In this document: positions 32,068 to 40,479 of the stretch, one piece after another | Layout of the letters: each line of letters opens with the position of its first letter | How positions within the stretch are numbered: position 1 is the stretch's first letter | NCBI GenBank assembly: GCA_963755635.1 | Contig: CAVWKS010000036.1 | Span: forward strand, 588,412-652,411 | DNA length: 64,000 nt | Reading direction: 5' to 3' | Source: AC-32 sp963755635 | Lineage (GTDB): Bacteria; Actinomycetota; Thermoleophilia; Gaiellales; Gaiellaceae | Program-made: the position numbers and the translations under genes | The notes under the pieces: generated by a model | The model's database searches: none | What the model saw: the letters and a program-made list of their open reading frames with translations, nothing else | Told to the model about the DNA's origin: nothing

Positions 32068-33440
32068 GCCTCCGTCAGCACCTCGCCGAGAATCCCGACG
32101 AGCTCGTCGAACTCGGCCTTGCCCGCGATCAGCGGCGGCGAGATCTGGATCACCGGGTCGCCGCGGTCGTCAGCGCGGCAGATCAGTCCGGCCTCGAACA
32201 TCCGCGGCGTCAGGAACCCGCGCAGCAGCCGCTCGCACTCCTCGTCCGAGAACGTCTCGCGCGTCTCCTTGTCCTTGACGAGCTCGAGCGCGTAGAAGTA
32301 GCCCGTCCCGCGCAGGTCGCCGACGATCGGCAGCTCGAGCAGCTGCGCGAGCTGCTCGCGCACCGCGCCCTGCTGCTCCGCGACGTGCTCGACGATCTTC
32401 TCGCGACGCATGATCTCGATGTTCTTGAGCGCGATCGCCGCCTGCACCGGGTGACCGCCGAACGTGATCCCGTGCGAGTACATCCGCTGGCCCGCGAGGA
32501 ACGGCTCCATCACCTTGTCGGTCGCGATCACCGCGCCGATCGAGGCGTACGCGGACGAGAGGCCCTTCGCGCAGGTGACGAGGTCGGGCCGGATGTCGTA
32601 GCGCTCCGAGCCGAACCAGGAACCCAGGCGGCCGAAGCCGGTGATCACCTCGTCGGCGCAGAGCAGGATCTCGTAGCGGTCGCAGAGCTCGCGGACGCCG
32701 CGCCAATAGCCCTCGGGCGGAGTGAACGCGCCGCCCGCGTTCTGGACCGGCTCCATGATTACCATCGCCACGGTCTCGGGCCCGGTCGCCTCGATCGTCT
32801 GCTCGAGCTCGTCGAGCAGGAAGCTCGTGAACTCGGCCTCGGTCTCCTCCGGCGGGCGGTGGTAGCGGTTGGTGTTGCGGACGTGCAGCACCTCTGGCAC
32901 GAGCGGTTCGAACGGCGTCCGCAGCGCGGGAATGCCGTTGATCGAGAGCGCGCCCATCGTCGTGCCGTGGTAGGCGACGTTGCGGGAGACCGCCTTCCAG
33001 CGACGCTCGCCTGCAAGACGCGCTGCGTGCTCCGCGTCGACCCGCATGTGCGGCTCGCCGCCCGGCGGGACCACGGCCATGGCGGCGCGGTGCTCGCCGC
33101 GAGCAGAGTAGTACTGCCGCGCGAGCTTCCACGCCGACTCGACGGCCTCCGAGCCGCCTGAGACGAAGAAGACACGGTTGAGGTCGCCCGGCGCGAGGCT
33201 AGCCACCTCGGCGGCGAGCTCGATCGCGCGCGGGTGCGCGTAGGACCAGTTGGTGTAGAACGGCAGCTCGCGCATCTGGGCCGCGGCCGCCTCCCCGATC
33301 TCCTCGCCGTACGAGTAGCCGATCTGGACCGCGAAGAGGCCTGCGAGCGCGTCGAGGTAGCGCTTGCCGTTCGAGTCCTCCAGGTAGCAGCCCTCGCCGC
33401 GCACGATGATCGGCACCTCGCCCTCGGCGTAGCCGCCCAT
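32052..33440 (-). CDS. Class III aminotransferase, putrescine/omega-amino acid type
   Basis: 462 residues from ATG 33440. PLP-enzyme features: FFVSGGSEAVESAWKLARQY, VAYHGTTMGALSINGIP, ILLCADEVITGFGRLGSWFG and the Schiff-base lysine in DLVTCAKGLSSAYASIGAVI. Closest in style to putrescine or beta-alanine aminotransferases. The coding sequence seems to begin earlier: the frame upstream reads LQQAARDHLWLHFTRMGGY, and an ATG at 33523 overlapping the permease stop (ATGA) would start MTDRFPGLSPAEL if one C were removed from the C5 run at 33504-33508. So the true N-terminus is probably about 28 residues longer. Confidence 0.87.
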   Translation of the reverse strand: MGGYAEGEVPIIVRGEGCYLEDSNGKRYLDALAGLFAVQIGYSYGEEIGEAAAAQMRELPFYTNWSYAHPRAIELAAEVASLAPGDLNRVFFVSGGSEAVESAWKLARQYYSARGEHRAAMAVVPPGGEPHMRVDAEHAARLAGERRWKAVSRNVAYHGTTMGALSINGIPALRTPFEPLVPEVLHVRNTNRYHRPPEETEAEFTSFLLDELEQTIEATGPETVAMVIMEPVQNAGGAFTPPEGYWRGVRELCDRYEILLCADEVITGFGRLGSWFGSERYDIRPDLVTCAKGLSSAYASIGAVIATDKVMEPFLAGQRMYSHGITFGGHPVQAAIALKNIEIMRREKIVEHVAEQQGAVREQLAQLLELPIVGDLRGTGYFYALELVKDKETRETFSDEECERLLRGFLTPRMFEAGLICRADDRGDPVIQISPPLIAGKAEFDELVGILGEVLTEAWQRI

Positions 33441-33518
33441 ACGCGTGAAGTGCAGCCAGAGGTGGTCACGGGCTGCCTGCTGCAGCTCGGCGGGCGAGAG
33501 GCCGGGGGAAACGGTCGG

Positions 33519-34373
33519 TCATACGACTCCTTTCGAGGCACGGACGCGCTGAACGAGGATGTTGGCGAGCATCAGGGTGACGGCGATCGCGAAGATCGCC
33601 GTGCCGATCACGTTGATCTGCGGCGGGGTGGCGACGCGCGCCGCGCCCCAGACGAAGATCGGGAACGTGACGCGATTGCCCGCGTTGAAGTAGGTCACGA
33701 CGAAGTCGTCGATCGAGATCGCGAAGCAAAGGAGCAGCGCGGCCAGAATCGCGGGCGCGATCAGGGGCAGCGTCACCTTCTGGAAGGTCTTCCATTCGTT
33801 CGCGCCGAGGTCCATCGCGGCCTCTTCGAGGTGGCGGTCGAAGCCGATCAGCCTCGCCTTCACGGTCACGACCGCGAAGCTGATGCAGAACATGACGTGC
33901 GCGATCAGGACCGTCCAGAAGCCGATTGGAATCGCGTTGTTCAGGTTCAGGAAGAGCGTCAGGAGCGACGCACCGAGGACGATCTCCGGGGTCGAGAGCG
34001 GCAGAAAGACGAGCAGGTTCGTGCCGGCTCGGCCGCGGAAGTTGTAGCGGACGAGCGCGAGCGCGACAAACGTCCCGAGCGCCGTCGCGACGATGCTGGC
34101 GACCAGTGCGATCTCGAGCGAGAGCACGAGCGCGTCGCGGATGCCGGGGATCGCGTCCCACTGCGACCAGTTCTTCCAGGTGAACCCCTGCCAGGTGTAG
34201 TTGAAACGCCCCTTCGGGTTGTTGAACGAGAACGCGATCACGACGCCGATGGGGAGCATCAGGTAGGCGAAGAAGAGGAGCGAATACGCGGTCAGGATGT
34301 GTCGCCGCACGAACGCCAGCGCATCGCGGGCGACGTTGCGCCGCTCTCGAGCCGGGACCGCGATCGAGGTCAT
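33519..34373 (-). CDS. potC: Polyamine-type ABC transporter permease PotC
   Basis: 284 residues, six helices. The EAA loop that docks on the ATPase is HLEEAAMDLGANEWKTFQKV followed by TLPLIAP. Opening helix region TAYSLLFFAYLMLPIGVVIA and GRFNYTWQGFTWKNW match PotC/YdcV permeases. ATG start overlaps the PotB stop (ATGA). Imports a polyamine or related cation together with the neighbouring PotA, PotB and PotD. Confidence 0.92.
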   Translation of the reverse strand: MTSIAVPARERRNVARDALAFVRRHILTAYSLLFFAYLMLPIGVVIAFSFNNPKGRFNYTWQGFTWKNWSQWDAIPGIRDALVLSLEIALVASIVATALGTFVALALVRYNFRGRAGTNLLVFLPLSTPEIVLGASLLTLFLNLNNAIPIGFWTVLIAHVMFCISFAVVTVKARLIGFDRHLEEAAMDLGANEWKTFQKVTLPLIAPAILAALLLCFAISIDDFVVTYFNAGNRVTFPIFVWGAARVATPPQINVIGTAIFAIAVTLMLANILVQRVRASKGVV

Positions 34374-35236
34374 CCGGTCAACTTCTCCGTGCCCACTGCT
34401 CGGGCGTAGGCGAGCACCATCAACAGGATTACGGCCATCAGCACGAACGACATCGCAGCCGCCGCCGGGTAGTCGAGCAGCTCTTTGTACTTCGACTCGA
34501 TCACGTTCCCGATCATGTGGTTCGTCGGCGAGCCGAGCAGCTGGGCGTTGATGAAGTCACCCGCGGCGGGGATGAACGTGAGCAGCGTCCCCGCGACGAC
34601 ACCGGGCATGGAAAGCGGCAGCGTCACCCGCAAGAACGCCTTCGGGCGGCTGGCGTAAAGATCCTCGGCCGCCTCGATCAGGCGCGGGTCGATCTGCTCG
34701 AGCGAGACGTAGAGCGGCAGCGCCATGAAGGGCAGGAAGTTGTAGGTGATGCCCGCGACCACGGCTGTCCCCGTGCTGAGGATGCGCCCGTTGGTGCCGA
34801 GCACGCCGAGCAGGTGCAGATGGTCGAGCGTGCGGACGACGAGCCCGTTGTCGGCCAGGATCGTCTGCCAGGCAAGCGTTCGGATCAGGTAGGTGACGAA
34901 GAACGGCGCGACGATGAAGAGCAGCAACAGGTTCTTCCAGCGGCCGCCGCGGAAAGCGATCCAGTACGCGACCGGGTAGCTGACCACCAGCGCGACCACC
35001 GTCGCGATCCCCGCGTACAGGAAGGATCTCTCGAACTGTCCCCGGTAGTTGCGGATCGCGTCGCCGTAATTGCTCCACGCCCACGTGAAGGAGTAGCCGA
35101 AGTCGATCGAGCCGGACTGGAGCGACTGGTACGCGAGGAAGCCCAGCGGGACCAGGAAGAAGAAGGTCAGCCAGAGCATCCCCGGCGCGAGCAGCAGGTA
35201 CGGGGTCAGCCCGCGGTGGCGATGGAAGAAGCCCAC
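34370..35236 (-). CDS. potB: Polyamine-type ABC transporter permease PotB
   Basis: 288 residues. First helix YLLLAPGMLWLTFFFLVPL, EAA loop LIEAAEDLYASRPKAFLRVT followed by LPLSMPG, and an insert with IDFGYSFTWAWSNYGDAI, as in PotB. Ten bases separate it from the binding-protein gene upstream and it overlaps PotC by four bases. Confidence 0.92.
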   Translation of the reverse strand: MGFFHRHRGLTPYLLLAPGMLWLTFFFLVPLGFLAYQSLQSGSIDFGYSFTWAWSNYGDAIRNYRGQFERSFLYAGIATVVALVVSYPVAYWIAFRGGRWKNLLLLFIVAPFFVTYLIRTLAWQTILADNGLVVRTLDHLHLLGVLGTNGRILSTGTAVVAGITYNFLPFMALPLYVSLEQIDPRLIEAAEDLYASRPKAFLRVTLPLSMPGVVAGTLLTFIPAAGDFINAQLLGSPTNHMIGNVIESKYKELLDYPAAAAMSFVLMAVILLMVLAYARAVGTEKLTG

Positions 35237-35246
35237 GTGCCCCTTT

Positions 35247-36400
35247 CTACGCCGAGATCAGGTTTTGCCAGGTGGTCTGGTACTTCTCGTTGTTGAGCGC
35301 GGTCGGGTCGATCGTGTGGACGTTGTTGAGCATCGCCTCCGTCGGGAAGATCAAGGTGTTCTTCGCAATCGACGGGTCCTGCTTGAGGAGCACAGCCTTC
35401 GCTCCGCGCACCGGGCAGATGTAGTTCACGTAGTCCTCGATCTCCGCGGCGATCTTGGGGTCGTAGACGAAGTTCATGTAGGTGCTCGCGGTGTAGACGT
35501 TGCCGCCCTTCGGGATCAGCATGTTGTCGGTCCAGATGTCGCCGCCCGTGTCCGGCAGGTTCCATTTCAGGTGCGAGTTGTCGGCCTGGAGCTGGACGAT
35601 GTCGCCCGACCAGGCCATCGTCGCGACGAGGTCGCCTTTCGCGAGCGCGCCGCTGTAGTCGTTGCCGTAGAACTGGCGGATCTGGCCCGAGTCGACGGCC
35701 TTCTTGATCGTCGAGATCGCCTTGTTGAACGTCTTGTCGGTGATGTGGCCGGGGTCGTCGCCGTTCGCGGCCATGATGAGGACGAGCGTGTCGGCGAACT
35801 CGGTGAGCAGCGCGACCTTGCCCTTGAGCTTCTTGTCGCCGAGCAGCTGGTCCATCGTGGTGACCGGGTCGGTCAGCTTTTCGTTCCAGCCGATGCCCGT
35901 CATGCCCGACTGCCAGGGCAGGCTGTAGTCGCGGTGCGGGTCCCAGTTCGGGTGGCGCTGCTGCGGGATCAGGTTCTTGAAGTTCGGCATCGCGCTCTTG
36001 TCGATCTTCTCGACCCAGCCCTTGCTGATCAGGAGGCTCGGGTAGCGCGAGTTGTCGGTCATCACGATCAGATCGCGGCCCGTCGACTGGCCGCTCTGCA
36101 GATCCGGCTCGATCTTCGAGAAGAAGCTCGGGTTGTCGTTGATGTCCTCGCTGTAGGCGACGTGGACGCCGGTCTTCTTCTGGAACTGGTCGAGCGACGG
36201 GTGCTTGTTGCCCTTCTTGTCGATGTAGAGCGTCCAGTTCGAGAAGTGCAGCGTCTTCGCGAGCTTGTGCTGGACGGTGGTCGTGCCTCCGCCGGCCTTG
36301 GTCGCAGTGCCGCCGCAGGCGGCGAGCAGGCCCGGGACCGTGAGCGCCGCGCCTCCGAGCGCGGCCCGCTCGATCAGTTGCCTGCGAGTGAACTGGTCGT

Positions 36401-36404
<4 letters not shown>
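35247..36404 (-). CDS. potD: Polyamine-type substrate-binding lipoprotein PotD
   Basis: 385 residues from ATG 36404 (GGAGGGAG just upstream). The N-terminus has a twin-arginine (FTRRQLIERAALGGAAL) and a lipobox (GLLAACGG), so it may be a Tat-exported lipoprotein. Mature part: LHFSNWTLYIDKKG, VAYSEDINDNPSFFSKIEPD, DLIVMTDNSRYPSLLISKGW and DNMLIPKGGNVYTASTYMNF, typical of the PotD/PotF group that binds spermidine or putrescine. Ligand is inferred from context. Confidence 0.92.
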
Positions 36405-37509
<1,105 letters not shown>

Positions 37510-37510
<1 letters not shown>

Positions 37511-38031
37511 CACGCGGTCCTCGCCCGCTCGCCGTCCCGCACGCGCGCGCCCCAGTCGTAGAGCTGCTTCCAGAGCTCGAGGTAGAGGAAGCTCTCGGTC
37601 GTGACCACGCCTTCGAGCGCGCGGATGCGGTTCGTCAGGTCGAGCAGCTGGCGACGGTCGGCGCAGACGAGCTCGACCAGGATGTCGAACTGGCCGGCGG
37701 TGACGACGACGTAGCCGGCCTCCTCCCACCCCGCGATCTCGTCGGCGACGGGCCCGGGAGCGCCCGCGGTGCGGATCCCAACCATCGCCTGCGCGTCGAA
37801 GCCGAGACCGAGCGGGTTCGTGACGGCCGTGACCTGGACGATGTCGTCGTCGCAGAGCCTGGCGTAGCGGGCGCGGATCGTCGCCTCGGAGACGCCGACG
37901 CGCGCGGCGATCCGGCGGAACGCCTCGCGGCCGTTCTTCTGCAGCGCCTCGATGATGCTCTTGTCGACCGCGTCGACGTGCCTGGGCCGGCTTACTGCCC
38001 CGCGTCGAACCCGGTCCTGGACGCTGCGCAA
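37510..38031 (-). CDS. Lrp/AsnC-family regulator
   Basis: 173 residues if the TTG at 38031 is the start; no ATG or GTG is closer. Winged helix: VDAVDKSIIEALQKNGREAF, RRIAARVGVSEATIRARYAR. The RAM ligand-binding domain follows with GWEEAGYVVVTAGQFDILVE and RIRALEGVVTTESFLYLEL. Lrp proteins sense amino acids and control amine and amino acid use. Its position at the head of the potA-potD-potB-potC-aminotransferase operon, with overlapping TGATG, makes it the likely local regulator. Confidence 0.87.
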
Positions 38032-38041
38032 CGCGAGGCGA

Positions 38042-38311
38042 TTAGAGCATGGCGGCTCGCATTGCGTCAATCGGGTACCGCTCCGGGTACTCGGCCCGGC
38101 GCACGAAGAGGTCGCCGCCGAACCCGCGTAGAGAGCTGCGCAGGTCTGCCAGCGCTTGGCGCAGGAAGCAGTCGCGGGCGGCCGAACGGCGGAGAGCGTC
38201 GTCGAGGACGAACAGCGGCACGACCTCGGCGGAGGCCTCCACCGCAGCGCTGAGGGCAGCCTGGTCATGCACGCGCAGGTCGCGCGTGAAGAGGACGACC
38301 GCGCGCGTCAC
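38042..38311 (-). pseudogene. Truncated DNA photolyase (N-terminal domain only)
   Basis: 89 residues from GTG 38311, overlapping the upstream gene (GTGA). AVVLFTRDLRVHDQAALSAA and VVPLFVLDDALRR match the start of the cryptochrome/photolyase alpha/beta domain, and DCFLRQALADLRSSLRGFGG the following helix. A normal photolyase is about 450 residues with a C-terminal FAD domain; this one stops at TAA 38042 and the next gene begins immediately. Either a remnant of a deleted gene or a short stand-alone domain. It sits in a likely light-controlled gene group. Confidence 0.75.
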
Positions 38312-38721
38312 CGCCGGACGAGCGCGCCCAGCACGGCGCCGAAGAGCGCGTGGGCCAGGAGCTCGTAGACGGCGACGCGCGGGCTGCGAGCGAGCGGCGG
38401 CCAGATGCCGTCCCGCCGGTCGGGATGAACCCGGTCGACGAGCGCCAGCACCGGCCACAGCGCGGCGTTCTCGGCCTCCGCCGCGAGGATGCCGGCCTTC
38501 GCGCCCCGAAGTCCCGCCCGCTCGAAGGCCGCGCCGAAGACGGCGCCGTTGGCCACGTGCAGGACGACGCCTGCGGCCGGCCAGCCGCGACCACGCGTGA
38601 CGAGCCGGCCGAGCAGGCGGACGTCGGAGTATGGGGTGCGGACGAGCCGTTGCAGCACCGGCTCGCCCGCAGCCCACGCGGCGGCAGCGATTGCGCCTGC
38701 AGCCGCGCCCCTCACTCTCAC
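38308..38721 (-). CDS. Hypothetical membrane-associated protein (137 aa)
   Basis: GTG 38721 overlaps the fasciclin stop by one base; its own stop overlaps the photolyase fragment (GTGA). Two or three glycine/alanine-rich hydrophobic segments: GAAAGAIAAAAWAAGEPVLQ, WPAAGVVLHVANGAVFGAAF, VAVYELLAHALFGAVLGALV. No family recognised with certainty. Coupling on both sides points to a shared role with the fasciclin and photolyase genes. Confidence 0.7.
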   Translation of the reverse strand: MRVRGAAAGAIAAAAWAAGEPVLQRLVRTPYSDVRLLGRLVTRGRGWPAAGVVLHVANGAVFGAAFERAGLRGAKAGILAAEAENAALWPVLALVDRVHPDRRDGIWPPLARSPRVAVYELLAHALFGAVLGALVRR

Positions 38722-39236
38722 TACCGCGCCGTGGGGATGAGGACGCGGTTGATGACGTGGATGACGCCGTTCGAGGCCATCACGTCCACCTTCGTCACCT
38801 TCGACTTGTTGACGAAGACGTTCGAGCCCGACACGCGGATCCGCACGCTCTTGCCGTTCAGCGTCTTCGCCGACTTGAGCTTGACGACGTCGGCCGCCGT
38901 GACCTTGCCGGCGACGACGTGGTAGAGCAGCACTGCCTTCAGCTTCGCCTTGTTGTGGAGCAGCGTGTTCAGGGTCTTCTTCGGCACCTTCTTGAACGCT
39001 GCGTCCGTCGGTGCGAACACCGTGTACGGACCGGGCTGCTGGAGCGCGGAGACGAGGCCGGCCCGCTTCAGCAGCTTCGTCAGCGTCTTGAAGTGCCCGT
39101 TGGCGACCGCGGTCTGGACGATGTCGGCCTCGGTGCCGGCCTTGCTTGCAGGTGCGGTCGTGCGGGCGGTCGCCGCAGCGGCCAGCAGCGAGGTGCCGAG
39201 CGCCGCGAGGACGAGCAAGGTGATCATTCGCTTCAT
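38721..39236 (-). CDS. Secreted fasciclin (FAS1) domain protein
   Basis: 171 residues: signal peptide (MITLLVLAALGTSLLAAAAT) and one FAS1 domain of about 130 residues with DIVQTAVANGHFKTLTKLLK, GPYTVFAPTDAAFKKVPKKT, LLYHVVAGKVTAADVV and SNGVIHVINRVLIPTAR. The H2-like YHVVAGK and NGVIHVI motifs are complete. FAS1 proteins mediate surface adhesion, and some bind carotenoids or other hydrophobic ligands. It lies downstream of the CarH-controlled region; a 13-base motif before it (39258-39270) repeats before the DUF378 gene. Confidence 0.92.
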   Translation of the reverse strand: MKRMITLLVLAALGTSLLAAAATARTTAPASKAGTEADIVQTAVANGHFKTLTKLLKRAGLVSALQQPGPYTVFAPTDAAFKKVPKKTLNTLLHNKAKLKAVLLYHVVAGKVTAADVVKLKSAKTLNGKSVRIRVSGSNVFVNKSKVTKVDVMASNGVIHVINRVLIPTAR

Positions 39237-39274
39237 TGTGTGTCTCCCTTTCGACTCGAGTTTGTGCAGGGCCC

Positions 39275-39520
39275 TCAGCGGGCGCCCGCGGTAGCGGGAT
39301 GGCCGACCGGCGAGCGCCGGCGCGCGACCAGCGCGCCGATTCCGTACACCGCCGCAAGCCCGACGAGGCTGTACACGACGCGCGTGGCGGCGTTCGTCTC
39401 GCCGAATTCCATCCCGCCGAAGATCCAGGCGACGAGGTCGAACTTCGCCAGCCCGACGAGGCCCCAGTTGAGCCCTCCGACGAGCACCAGCGTCGCTGCA
39501 AGTAGATCGAGCTTCTTCAT
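39275..39520 (-). CDS. DUF378 small membrane protein
   Basis: 81 residues with two helices: LLAATLVLVGGLNWGLVGLA and VVYSLVGLAAVYGIGALVAR. GGLNWGLVGL is the hallmark of DUF378. Starts at ATG 39520 after AGGAGGTG. Function unknown. Its promoter is divergent from the CarH-like gene and shares operator bases with it. Confidence 0.87.
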   Translation of the reverse strand: MKKLDLLAATLVLVGGLNWGLVGLAKFDLVAWIFGGMEFGETNAATRVVYSLVGLAAVYGIGALVARRRSPVGHPATAGAR

Positions 39521-39553
39521 GCTGTCCACCTCCTGTAGAGAGTTTGTGCAGGC

Positions 39554-39582
39554 ACCATATCGCCGTTCTCGGGCTTTGTCAA
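39554..39582 (-). promoter_or_regulatory. Promoter of the DUF378-fasciclin unit
   Basis: On the minus strand TTGACA (39582-39577) and TATGGT (39559-39554) are 17 bases apart, a good sigma-70-like pair. The -35 box lies within the first 11-bp repeat of the proposed CarH operator. Confidence 0.5.
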
Positions 39583-39607
39583 ACTTCTGTACAGATCCTG
39601 TATATTG
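39575..39607 (+). promoter_or_regulatory. Three tandem 11-bp repeats over the carH promoter (CarH-type operator)
   Basis: TTTGTCAAACT, TCTGTACAGAT and CCTGTATATTG follow each other without gap at 39575-39607, with the shared core yTGTnnA. They cover a TTGTCA (39576-39581) and a TGTATA (39599-39604) that are 17 bases apart and could serve as -35 and -10 for the regulator gene. Three 11-bp tandem repeats over the promoter are the known operator layout of Thermus CarH. A weaker pair with 11-bp spacing lies upstream of the DUF378 gene. Confidence 0.6.
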
Positions 39608-39612
39608 AGCCC

Positions 39613-40479
39613 ATGACGGAAGCAGGCACCTTGCGGATCGGAGAGCTGAGCCGGCGCTCGGGCGTGAGCCCCGAGCTGCTGCGCGCCTGGGAGCGGCGCT
39701 ACGGGCTGCTGGAGCCGACCCGCTCGCCGGGTGGGCTACGCCTCTACACGCCTGACGATCTGACGCGCGTACAGGCCATGCAGCAGCACCTCGCAGAGGG
39801 TCTGGCCGCCGCCGAGGCGGCCGCGCTGGCGACGAGCACGGCAACCGGCGACGAGGCGCCGACGGCCGGCGCGAAGGACGAGCTTGCCGCCGCGCTGTCG
39901 AGCTTCGACGAGGGTGCGGTCCACACCGCCTTCGACTCGCTGCTCGCGCGGCTCTCGCTCGACGCACTGCTGCGGGAAGTCGTCATCCCCTACCTACATG
40001 AGCTCGGCGAGCAGTGGCGGCGAGGCGAGGCCTCGGTCGCCCAGGAGCACTTCGCGTCGTCGCTGCTGCGCGGCCGCCTCCTCGGTCTCGCGCGCGGCTG
40101 GGGCCGCGGCCTGGGCCCGCTCGCGGTTCTCGCGTGCGCCCCGGGCGAGCAGCACGATCTCGGACTTCTCGCCTTCGGGCTCGCGCTGCGAGGTCGTGGC
40201 TGGCGGATCGTCTACCTCGGCGCGGATATGCCGATCGAGAGCGTGGCCGACGCGGCCCACGCTTTCGACGCCGCTTTCGTGGTCGTCAGCGCGGTCGATC
40301 CCCGCGCGCTTCGCCGGCACGCCGCGGAGCTTCGGCAGCTCGCGGGCACGACGCGCCTCTGCCTGGGCGGCGCCGGCGCCTCAAAGGCGAACGTGGACGC
40401 GGACGTTCTCGAGCTGAGCGGCGATCCGGTCGAGGAGGCCGAGCGCCTAACGCAGCTCGCTCGGCCGCCCACTTCCTAG
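39613..40479 (+). CDS. carH: CarH-type MerR regulator with B12-binding domain (light sensor)
   Basis: 288 residues. MerR DNA-binding domain: LRIGELSRRSGVSPELLRAW and RSPGGLRLYTPDDL. The cobalamin part follows: a four-helix bundle with the W-x9-EH signature (W135, E145-H146), then the fold with E-x-H (GEQHDLG, H181) that supplies the cobalt ligand, and VYLGADMPIES. These are the marks of CarH/LitR, which binds adenosylcobalamin as a tetramer in the dark and leaves DNA in the light. The residue after W135 is Arg, where Thermus CarH has His132. Convergent with the aldehyde dehydrogenase; stops overlap at CTAG. Confidence 0.9.
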   Translation: MTEAGTLRIGELSRRSGVSPELLRAWERRYGLLEPTRSPGGLRLYTPDDLTRVQAMQQHLAEGLAAAEAAALATSTATGDEAPTAGAKDELAAALSSFDEGAVHTAFDSLLARLSLDALLREVVIPYLHELGEQWRRGEASVAQEHFASSLLRGRLLGLARGWGRGLGPLAVLACAPGEQHDLGLLAFGLALRGRGWRIVYLGADMPIESVADAAHAFDAAFVVVSAVDPRALRRHAAELRQLAGTTRLCLGGAGASKANVDADVLELSGDPVEEAERLTQLARPPTS

